Below are positions 25,877 through 33,179 of a DNA stretch of 64,000 nucleotides, piece after piece. Each line of letters begins with the position of its first letter. Position 1 is the first letter of the stretch. The notes beneath the pieces are model-generated. The model saw nothing but the letters and a program-made list of their open reading frames with translations, did not search any database and was not told the DNA's origin. Position numbers and translations under genes: made by a program. Source of the DNA: an uncultured Candidatus Melainabacteria bacterium (GTDB lineage: Bacteria > Cyanobacteriota > Vampirovibrionia > Gastranaerophilales > Gastranaerophilaceae); assembly GCA_934692295.1 (NCBI GenBank), contig CAKUTL010000002.1:1-64000 (forward strand). The letters are read 5' to 3'.

Positions 25877-27763
25877 ATGAGGATGAGATTGAACGATAAA
25901 AAACACGCATTTTCTTTAACCGAATTACTTATTGTAATGGTCGTTATCGCCGTGTTATTTGCAGCACTTGCTCCAATTGTTACTAAAAGGCGTAATGGTG
26001 CATCTGTTTCAAGTGAAAATATATGGAATTATGTTAACGATGATGAACAAAATAGGGATATATATTATGATTCAGGTGTGCCAAGATGGTCTTCTACTGC
26101 TTATATTGGTGTAAGACCCTCTTCATTGGGAAGTTCTTCTCCAAGGGCAAAAGTTGTTATCAATGCAAGTAGAAGTATTACGGCAAATGACAATAAGCCT
26201 CAGCGTCAAATTCAATTCCGTTATGGTTCTGGAGATGGTGTAAATGCAGGCTCTTTATTTTTCGATAATGTAGGGAATCTTTCATTAGCAAGTAACAATG
26301 ATGCGTTTGTTAATAATCGTAGTAATTCTGGTAATACAATTGCTGGACTAGGTGCATTTGGAAATCACTCTGTTGCAAGTTCAAATAATGTTGCATACGG
26401 TGCAAATTCAATGAAATATTCTGGTTCTTCTCAGAATACAGTTGTTGGTTTTTCTTCCTTAAGGGAGAATAGTGGAGGAAATCCTCAGGCTAATATTTAT
26501 GTTGGTGCAAATACAGGGAGTTTTATTGCTTCAAGTGGTAATAATCCACGGTATAATATTTCCGTTGGTGCAAATTCTTCAAATTCTCCTGATTTATATG
26601 GCTCAAATAATATTACATTAGGATATCTTGTCGGCAATGGTTCTCATGTTTCTAGTACAGATAAAGCTGCGTATCAAGATAATCTTTTAGTTGGTTCGCA
26701 GTATTATCCTGAATATGCAGATTTTCAGGATAATACTATTTTGGGTTATGATACTTTTGTTGGTGGACCTAGTAGAGTTCATAATTTGACAGCACTTGGA
26801 TATTTGGCTTGTAGTTCTATTACTACAAATAATATAGAAGGTTCTAGAACCTGTATCGGTTATACTTCTGGTGGTTCAAAAGGTATTACTGGGAAAGCAA
26901 CCCCTACAACTATAGATACTGATAAGTACGATCACGTTTTTCTTGGAGGGGTTCCTCTAGGTGGTTTTAATGGCAGATCTGTTGTTGAAGTCTATAACCA
27001 AAAGTCTAGCAAATTAGATAATTTTAACCGTGATGGGAACACATTTAAACCGCAGGTTTCTCCAACAGTTGTTTTTAATTCAAATATTGTTGTTCGTGGT
27101 AATTTCTATACTCCTTACGATGATGGTCGGCTTTGGTATTATGAATTTGAAAATACTGCACGTGATCAGTGTATTTATGGTACTTTTGTTAATTGCCGCA
27201 GATCTGGAGATAAATGTTTTAAATTTTTCAGATCTCGTTGGTTCCAATATTTAGGGGAGCATGGACAAGCAGACCCGCATTCTCATTCATTTTTTAATGC
27301 GGTAGGGCCGATGGTTCAAGATGTGTCTGCGAGCCAGTTAAAGGTATATCCAAACGGGCATAATGGTGCGGCATTTCCTTATTTATCTGATCAGAGATTA
27401 AAGGATGTTCTGGATGAAAATAATCAAGGATTATCTGAGATAGTTGCGTTAATGCCATATAATTACACATTTAAGTCTGATAAAGAGAATACTTCTCAAG
27501 TCGGTGTTATGGCTCAAGATTTACAAAAAGTATTTAAAAATTCTGTTGCAGAAGGCAAAGATGGCTATCTACGAATTCGTTGGGATGAAATGTTTTATGC
27601 AATGATCAATTCAATTAAAACATTGGACAAAAAACTTATTAAAATCGCATCTTCTATTACAAAGATGGAAGAAGATGTTTTACAAATAAAATCTGAGCAA
27701 AAGAATATGAAAAAACAAATTGCAGTTTTGAATTCAAGAGCTGCGAGATTAGAAAGAAAATAA
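25877..27763 (+). CDS. Prepilin-like trimeric fibre protein with S74 chaperone domain (copy 1)
   Basis: 628 residues in four parts. (1) Prepilin leader and helix: KKHA|FSLTE then LLIVMVVIAVLFAALAPIV; residue -1 is Ala rather than Gly, which prepilin peptidases can tolerate. (2) A short conserved block with PQRQIQFRYG near residue 113. (3) Degenerate YadA-head/tail-fibre repeats, about residues 154-333 (NTVVGFSSL, NISVGANSS, NTILGYDTF, TCIGYTSGG). (4) After a beta-rich region (VVFNSNIVVRGNFYTP), an S74 intramolecular chaperone domain starting SDQRLK (Ser504, Lys509), with VGVMAQDLQKVF, LRIRWDEMFYA and a final coiled coil. First gene of an operon with copy 2, 12 bases apart. Self-cleavage before Ser504 is predicted from the family. 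Confidence 0.85.
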   Translation: MRMRLNDKKHAFSLTELLIVMVVIAVLFAALAPIVTKRRNGASVSSENIWNYVNDDEQNRDIYYDSGVPRWSSTAYIGVRPSSLGSSSPRAKVVINASRSITANDNKPQRQIQFRYGSGDGVNAGSLFFDNVGNLSLASNNDAFVNNRSNSGNTIAGLGAFGNHSVASSNNVAYGANSMKYSGSSQNTVVGFSSLRENSGGNPQANIYVGANTGSFIASSGNNPRYNISVGANSSNSPDLYGSNNITLGYLVGNGSHVSSTDKAAYQDNLLVGSQYYPEYADFQDNTILGYDTFVGGPSRVHNLTALGYLACSSITTNNIEGSRTCIGYTSGGSKGITGKATPTTIDTDKYDHVFLGGVPLGGFNGRSVVEVYNQKSSKLDNFNRDGNTFKPQVSPTVVFNSNIVVRGNFYTPYDDGRLWYYEFENTARDQCIYGTFVNCRRSGDKCFKFFRSRWFQYLGEHGQADPHSHSFFNAVGPMVQDVSASQLKVYPNGHNGAAFPYLSDQRLKDVLDENNQGLSEIVALMPYNYTFKSDKENTSQVGVMAQDLQKVFKNSVAEGKDGYLRIRWDEMFYAMINSIKTLDKKLIKIASSITKMEEDVLQIKSEQKNMKKQIAVLNSRAARLERK

Positions 27764-27775
27764 TTGGAGTAATTT

Positions 27776-29749
27776 ATGAAGTTTAAATTTAATAAATTTA
27801 AAGGTTTTACATTATCAGAATTAATGATTATGCTTGCTGTTCTTACTGTTTTACTTGCTGCATTTGCTCCGGTATTTACTGCTAGATATAAAAATGCTTC
27901 TGCTAATGAAATTTGGTCTTTTGTTCCAGATGATGACGAAGATGATGCTTATACTGATCAAGTTAACCATGCAATTGCCGGACAGGTATTTATTGGTATT
28001 ACTCCAGTAAGTGGAGCAGATGTTTTAATGGCAATAAAAGATAATCAAAGTACTACAGGAAAAACACTTTATTCGAAAGTTGTAATCAGACCAACTGAAA
28101 ATCTTTCAGGTTTGTCTGATAATCGTCAAAAACAGTTTCAATTCCAATATGGGAATCAAAAAGCGGCTCTATTTGCTGGTAATAATAATATGTTACTTGG
28201 TGGTGAATATCTTAATATTGAATCGGATGCTACTGATAATGCCGCTTTTGGTGTCGGAGCGTTGAGTTCTTTATCTAACGGTGATCAAAATACCGCTCTT
28301 GGGAATAATTCCCTAAATTCTTTAACGAGTGCAAACTATAATACTGCTATTGGTGCTTATTCAGGTGTTCGTTACGGTTCAAATTCTAATACCATGGTTG
28401 GTTATAATAGTTTTTCTACCGGTAATAATGTTACTGCAATCGGTAATTCTAATTCCTATAATAGTCGAGGAGATTATTCAACTATTGTAGGTCATAGTTC
28501 TGCTTATAATATCGGGCAGTATAATACTGTATTAGGCAATGCTTCGGCAAATAATGTTGCTTCGTATAATACTGTTGTTGGTAGTAAAGCATTAAAACTT
28601 TCTGCCGGAGGTTATAATACGGCTATTGGTTATGGGGCTTGTTCTGGTGTAACTGGTTCTAATAAAACTTGTGTTGGCTATAATTCCGGTTCAGTTGATA
28701 GAACCTCTAATATTGACTTGCTTGGAGGCGATAAAGAACGAATTTTTATTGGTGGTCCTGTGTATCAAGATTCCGCTAGCGAAGGAGCAACTGGTTCTTT
28801 AGGTGGCGTAGCTCCTCTTGAAGTTCATAATTTAAGTGGCACATATAGTAGTACAGGTGGAAGTAGTAGCAAAGTTCGAAAAGGTTTAGGAAATTCCTCT
28901 GTTGTAATTAATGGAAATTTAATTATCAGAGGGCAATTTTTCATGAACACCTTAACATCTGCCAGTGCTAATATGTCTCATCCATTAGTCGCTTTCCGAG
29001 ATAAGAAAGCTAAACACTTAGCTCAACATGCGGTTATCTTTTCTGGCTATGATGGAGAGGAACGTAATTATACAACGAGAACAAAATGTAGAAGACGATG
29101 CAGGGTTCATAAATATGATAGAGGTCGAAAATCTTGTATGTGTACACCAGGGTTAGCGAATACTTGGGAAACAGGTGTAACTTCTTACGATTGGAGTTCA
29201 AATACTGATAAAAACGGTAATAAAGTGAAACCGCATGAGTGTATGGAGGGCCCTCATATAGGACTTTACCAAGATCGCTCCGTTGGTAATGACATTCCTG
29301 GGGATGAAAATATCATAAATTATGCTCATACTTGGTCTGGCGAATCTTGTTGCCCGAAGTTGTTATCAGATATTCGTTTAAAGAACGTTGGTACACCTTT
29401 CACTGCAGGATTAGAAGAAATTAAAAATTTAAATATTTATAATTATACCTATAAATCAGATTCTACCAAAATGCCACACGTTGGTGTTGTCGCTCAAGAT
29501 TTAAAACGTGTATTCCCTACCGCAGTGTCAAAAGATGAGAATGGTTATTATCAAATTCGTTGGGATGAAATATTCTATGCAGCTATTAATGCCGTTAAAT
29601 CTTTAAATTCTAGAGTTGAAGCGTTAGCTAATCGAGTTGCAAATGATCAAAAACGAATTGCAACATTGAAAAAAGATAATGCACAACTTGAACAAAAAAT
29701 AAATTCTCTATCAGCAGAGTTGACAGAGTTGGAAAAGAAAAATAAATAA
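27776..29749 (+). CDS. Prepilin-like trimeric fibre protein with S74 chaperone domain (copy 2)
   Basis: 657 residues with the same four parts as its neighbour. A ten-residue leader KFKG|FTLSE precedes LMIMLAVLTVLLAAFAPVF. The block RQKQFQFQYG is near residue 120. YadA-head-like repeats run from about 155 to 305 (NTALGNNSL, NTAIGAYSG, NTVLGNASA, NTAIGYGAC, TCVGYNSG). A VVINGNLIIRGQFF linker is followed by a Cys/Arg-rich insert (TKCRRRCRVHKYDRGRKSC) that the other copies lack. The S74 domain begins SDIRLK (Ser531, Lys536) and ends in a long coiled coil (about 127 residues in all). GGAG six bases before the ATG. It shares the promoter of copy 1 and ends in a strong terminator. Confidence 0.86.
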   Translation: MKFKFNKFKGFTLSELMIMLAVLTVLLAAFAPVFTARYKNASANEIWSFVPDDDEDDAYTDQVNHAIAGQVFIGITPVSGADVLMAIKDNQSTTGKTLYSKVVIRPTENLSGLSDNRQKQFQFQYGNQKAALFAGNNNMLLGGEYLNIESDATDNAAFGVGALSSLSNGDQNTALGNNSLNSLTSANYNTAIGAYSGVRYGSNSNTMVGYNSFSTGNNVTAIGNSNSYNSRGDYSTIVGHSSAYNIGQYNTVLGNASANNVASYNTVVGSKALKLSAGGYNTAIGYGACSGVTGSNKTCVGYNSGSVDRTSNIDLLGGDKERIFIGGPVYQDSASEGATGSLGGVAPLEVHNLSGTYSSTGGSSSKVRKGLGNSSVVINGNLIIRGQFFMNTLTSASANMSHPLVAFRDKKAKHLAQHAVIFSGYDGEERNYTTRTKCRRRCRVHKYDRGRKSCMCTPGLANTWETGVTSYDWSSNTDKNGNKVKPHECMEGPHIGLYQDRSVGNDIPGDENIINYAHTWSGESCCPKLLSDIRLKNVGTPFTAGLEEIKNLNIYNYTYKSDSTKMPHVGVVAQDLKRVFPTAVSKDENGYYQIRWDEIFYAAINAVKSLNSRVEALANRVANDQKRIATLKKDNAQLEQKINSLSAELTELEKKNK

Positions 29750-29775
29750 TAAATAATTAGTAAATTAGTAAATTA

Positions 29776-29810
29776 AAAACCTCGCTAATTATTATTAGCG
29801 AGGTTTTTTG
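29776..29810 (+). terminator. Bidirectional terminator between S74 prepilin operon and metK
   Basis: 14-bp perfect stem (29776-29789 with 29794-29807), AAAA at one end and TTTTTT at the other; it serves both convergent genes. Confidence 0.9.
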
Positions 29811-29830
29811 TTGTTTATTATATTTTATAT

Positions 29831-31105
29831 CTATGCACAACCACATCCACAAGAACAAGCCTTAGCTTTTAATTCTTCAGCTTTATCAACATGTTCCCAC
29901 GGAACATCAATATCTGTTCTGCCCATGTGTCCATAAGCAGCTAATAATTGATAGAATTTTCCACCATTTTTAGCTGGCAAGTTTCTTAAATCAAATTTCT
30001 TGATAATTCCTGCTGGAGTTAGGTCAAAGTTTTCGGCAACTAGTTTTGAAATTTCATCATCCGAAATTCTTCCAGTTCCAAATGTATCAACAAAGATTGA
30101 TAATGGTTCTGCAACTCCGATAGCATAAGCTAATTCGATTTCACATTTATCAGCTAAACCCGCTGCAACAATATTTTTTGCTACATATCTAGAAGCATAG
30201 GCTGCTGAACGGTCAACTTTTGTTGGATCTTTTCCAGAAAAAGCTCCTCCGCCATGTCTTGAGTATCCACCATAGGTATCAACGATGATTTTTCTACCTG
30301 TTAAGCCTGAATCACCTTGAGGACCACCAATAACAAATCTTCCAGATGGATTAATTAAAATGATTGTATTTTTATCCGGTTTAATAGCCTCATTTTCAAA
30401 TACAAACTTAATTACAAGATTTTTTAAATCTTCTTTAATAATATCTTGTACTTTTTGATTATCTGAAATTCCATTGATTTCAGGGTTATGTTGAGTTGAT
30501 AACAAAATTGTATGAATTCTTGAAGGTTTTCCATCAACATATTCAACTGTAACTTGGGATTTTCCATCTGGTCTTAAGTAATTAACTAATCCCTCTTTTC
30601 TAATTTGAGCAAGTCTATAAGATAATTTATGAGCAAGACTGATAGGTAGTGGCATAAGTTCGGGTGTTTCGTTACATGCATAACCAAACATTATACCTTG
30701 ATCACCTGCCCCAATTTCTTCTGTTTCTACTGTTGAGGTTGCGGCATTTTCTTCTCTTGATTCAAATGCTTTGTTAACACCGTTACCAATATCTGTTGAT
30801 TGTTCGTCAATACTTGTTAATACTGCACAAGTGTTAGCATCAAATCCCCCAGCGTTAGAGCCAACGTAACCAATATTTTTGATTGTGTTTCTAACAACTT
30901 GAGGAATATCAACATAGCAATCCGCTGTTATTTCTCCGCATACAAGAGCCATACCTGTTGTAACTGTAGTTTCAGCTGCAACTCTTGAGCTTCTGTCTTT
31001 TGTTAAAAATTCGTCCAAAATCGCATCGGATATTTGGTCGCAGACTTTGTCTGGGTGTCCTTCTGTAACTGATTCAGAAGTGAACAAAAAATTTCTTGAT
31101 GTCAT
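29831..31105 (-). CDS. metK: S-adenosylmethionine synthase with Cys-rich C-terminal tail
   Basis: Makes SAM from methionine and ATP. 424 residues, about 20-40 longer than usual. Motifs: FTSESVTEGHPDK at the N-terminus, GAGDQGIMFGYA (ATP site), GRFVIGGPQGDSGLTGRKI and GGGAFSGKDPTKVDRSAAY (metal and ATP binding). The enzyme core ends with the DIDVPWEHVDKAEEL region; the last residues are KACSCGCGCA with Cys417, 419, 421 and 423, an unusual metallothionein-like tail. AAGGAG precedes the ATG, and the leader holds a hairpin (31131-31165). It sits between the S74 prepilin operon and the third copy. Confidence 0.96.
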   Translation of the reverse strand: MTSRNFLFTSESVTEGHPDKVCDQISDAILDEFLTKDRSSRVAAETTVTTGMALVCGEITADCYVDIPQVVRNTIKNIGYVGSNAGGFDANTCAVLTSIDEQSTDIGNGVNKAFESREENAATSTVETEEIGAGDQGIMFGYACNETPELMPLPISLAHKLSYRLAQIRKEGLVNYLRPDGKSQVTVEYVDGKPSRIHTILLSTQHNPEINGISDNQKVQDIIKEDLKNLVIKFVFENEAIKPDKNTIILINPSGRFVIGGPQGDSGLTGRKIIVDTYGGYSRHGGGAFSGKDPTKVDRSAAYASRYVAKNIVAAGLADKCEIELAYAIGVAEPLSIFVDTFGTGRISDDEISKLVAENFDLTPAGIIKKFDLRNLPAKNGGKFYQLLAAYGHMGRTDIDVPWEHVDKAEELKAKACSCGCGCA

Positions 31106-31130
31106 TTTTTATCTCCTTAATTTATTTTGT

Positions 31131-31165
31131 ACGCCGGTAAGTCTTTTAATTCCAACCCGGCACTC
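31131..31165 (-). promoter_or_regulatory. Hairpin in the metK leader
   Basis: On the minus strand GTGCCGG pairs with CCGGCGTAC (five GC-type pairs plus two G-U) around a loop of about 20 bases. It lies 12 bases upstream of AAGGAG. It is a candidate cis-regulatory structure. I cannot match it to a SAM riboswitch class from memory. Confidence 0.35.
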
Positions 31166-31235
31166 CATTTTCTATATAGTGTAGTTCAAACGCTTATTGA
31201 AATCAAATTATTAATATTTTTATAATAAGAAAAAT

Positions 31236-31263
31236 TAAGCAGTTGCCAAATGACAACTGCTTA
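31236..31263 (-). terminator. Terminator of S74 prepilin copy 3
   Basis: TAAGCAGTTG/CAACTGCTTA stem with one internal mismatch; on the minus strand followed by AATTTTTC. Confidence 0.75.
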
Positions 31264-31287
31264 TCGATTGTAAAGTAATCTTAATAG

Positions 31288-33027
31288 TTATTTATTTTTA
31301 ATCTTTTCAACTCTTGCATTTAGAGCATTTACTTGGGCTTTTAACTCTACATTTTCTTGTTCTAATTTTGCAATTTGTGTTTCAACTTTTGTTGCCCTAT
31401 TTACAAGATTAACAATTTTTTTGTCCAGTTCTTTAATTGCATTTATAGAAGCAAAAAACATTTCATCCCAACGAATTCTTAAATATCCATCCGGACCTTT
31501 AAAAACAGAGTTTGGAAATACTTTTTGTAAATCTTGAGCCATCACTCCAACTTGAGGATGATTAGATTTATCATTTTTAAATGTATAGTTATAAATTTTA
31601 AGTTGATTAATTTCTTTTAACCCAGCAATACTTTTTGTTCCTATATTTTTTAAACGTCTATCGGAAGAAGATGGTGAACTAGTTAAACTTACACCCGTTC
31701 CAAAATCGTAGGATGTTTGAGATTTGTTAACTCTAGCCTCTCCAATTTCGTTAGTATAATATCCGTATGCCCTATCGGTACTATCATGACCACCTTTAGG
31801 GTTAACTTTATTAAAATTCCACAAGGTATTTCCAACGGTTATATATGTTCTTCCTCTAACTATTAAATTCCCGTTGATTACTGTTGTGGTATTTGATTTA
31901 ACTGATGGGGAATTTTCAAGTGCATTATTGGTTCCGCCAACATTGTGAATTTCCATAACTGCATCTCCACCATAATATGATTTAGGTTTGCTCCCAATAT
32001 ATGTTCTTTGAACTTTGTCTGTTCTAGCATTTAAATAATTTTCAGCGGTACTTCCCGCATGAGGTCCAGAATTCGCACCAATACAAGTTTTATAAAAACC
32101 AGTAGTTACTTCTGAACAAGCATTATATCCAATTGCAACATTATATCCGCCAGATGTTACATTTTTAAGAGCTCCAGAACCTATTGCAATATTATAATTC
32201 CCAGATGTATTTTGTAGTGCCTGATAACCAATTGCAACATTTCGAGATGCTGATGTTGCATTCTCTCCTGCTCCAGAACCGATAAACAAATTCATATCAC
32301 CAGAAACACTCTTTCCAGCATTATAACCAATTGCAGTGTTGTAATTTGCTGTAGAATTTGCACCGGCTCCAGAACCAACAAAAGTATTATACAATGTAGT
32401 TGTAATACTTGAACCGGCTTTATAACCAATTGCGGTATTATATTTACCTGAAATATTATTTGCTAAAGCATAGGAACCTAATGCTGTATTGCCTAAAGAT
32501 GTTTGCACCGCATTCATTGATTGATAGCCGATTGCAACATTATCCCTTGCTTCAATTTTATCCGGAATATTATCAATGTTTGGATAAGCTGCACCTAATA
32601 ATACGTTTTGTCTATCCATTAACCATGTACCGGCAAATTGTCCATATTTTTCCTCATTAGCATTTGTCCAAGAGCGTCCGTATCTGAATTGAATTTGTCT
32701 TTGCAATTTATTACCGGAAGTTACTGGTCCAGATCTGATTACTACTCTTGAAAATGGTCTTAAAGTAGATGTAATTGTACCATGGTCATCTGGTTTAAGA
32801 CCAAAGAATAAAGCCCCTGTATATTTAGAGTCGTCAGGAACATAGTAAGCATCAAATGCAGTTGTTTCGTTATGTTTATTCCATATCGCATTTGAACTTT
32901 TATAAGAAGAAAGTCTTCTTTTTGTTATTATTGGTGCAAATGCTGCAAAAATAATTGTTAATATGAGAAGTACAATCATCATTTCTGCAATTGTATATCC
33001 CTCTTTTTTCCTATTATAAATTCTCAT
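31288..33027 (-). CDS. Prepilin-like trimeric fibre protein with S74 chaperone domain (copy 3)
   Basis: 579 residues from the ATG at 33027, chosen because GGAG lies six bases upstream and the leader is then ten residues, as in copy 2: KKEG|YTIAE then MMIVLLILTIIFAAFAPII. LQRQIQFRYG lies near residue 110. Residues about 163-321 hold ten clear repeats spaced about 15 residues apart: NVAIGYQSM, NTALGSYAL, NTAIGYKAG, NTFVGSGAG, NTAIGYNAG, NLFIGSGAG, NVAIGYQAL, NIAIGSGAL, NVAIGYNAC, KTCIGANSG. TTVINGNLIVRGRTY follows. The S74 domain starts SDRRLK (Ser455, Lys460) and the end is a heptad coiled coil. Own promoter and terminator. This copy has the cleanest trimeric-fibre repeats. Confidence 0.88.
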   Translation of the reverse strand: MRIYNRKKEGYTIAEMMIVLLILTIIFAAFAPIITKRRLSSYKSSNAIWNKHNETTAFDAYYVPDDSKYTGALFFGLKPDDHGTITSTLRPFSRVVIRSGPVTSGNKLQRQIQFRYGRSWTNANEEKYGQFAGTWLMDRQNVLLGAAYPNIDNIPDKIEARDNVAIGYQSMNAVQTSLGNTALGSYALANNISGKYNTAIGYKAGSSITTTLYNTFVGSGAGANSTANYNTAIGYNAGKSVSGDMNLFIGSGAGENATSASRNVAIGYQALQNTSGNYNIAIGSGALKNVTSGGYNVAIGYNACSEVTTGFYKTCIGANSGPHAGSTAENYLNARTDKVQRTYIGSKPKSYYGGDAVMEIHNVGGTNNALENSPSVKSNTTTVINGNLIVRGRTYITVGNTLWNFNKVNPKGGHDSTDRAYGYYTNEIGEARVNKSQTSYDFGTGVSLTSSPSSSDRRLKNIGTKSIAGLKEINQLKIYNYTFKNDKSNHPQVGVMAQDLQKVFPNSVFKGPDGYLRIRWDEMFFASINAIKELDKKIVNLVNRATKVETQIAKLEQENVELKAQVNALNARVEKIKNK

Positions 33028-33061
33028 CCGAAACTCCATAATAATCCGACTATCTCTATTT

Positions 33062-33090
33062 AGTATAACATATTTATATACGTAATTCAA
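33062..33090 (-). promoter_or_regulatory. Promoter of S74 prepilin copy 3
   Basis: Minus strand TTGAAT (33090-33085), 17-base spacer, extended -10 TGtTATACT (box 33067-33062). The start near 33055 leaves a leader of about 28 bases, close to that of the copy 1 operon. Confidence 0.65.
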
Positions 33091-33179
33091 TATAATAAAT
33101 ATTTCGTAACAAATACAAAATTCATATATTATGTTTGTGTTATTCTAAAAACATACGTAGTAAAGAGAGGATATTATTT

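Noticed and set aside
31106..31185. Known SAM riboswitch
   Set aside because: The leader is too short for SAM-I or SAM-IV and lacks the remembered cores of SAM-II, SAM-III and SAM/SAH; kept only as an unclassified hairpin.
25877..33027. Phage tail-fibre genes of a prophage
   Set aside because: The repeats and S74 domains are phage-like, but each protein has a prepilin leader and there are no capsid, terminase, portal, lysis or integrase genes nearby; neighbours are housekeeping genes.
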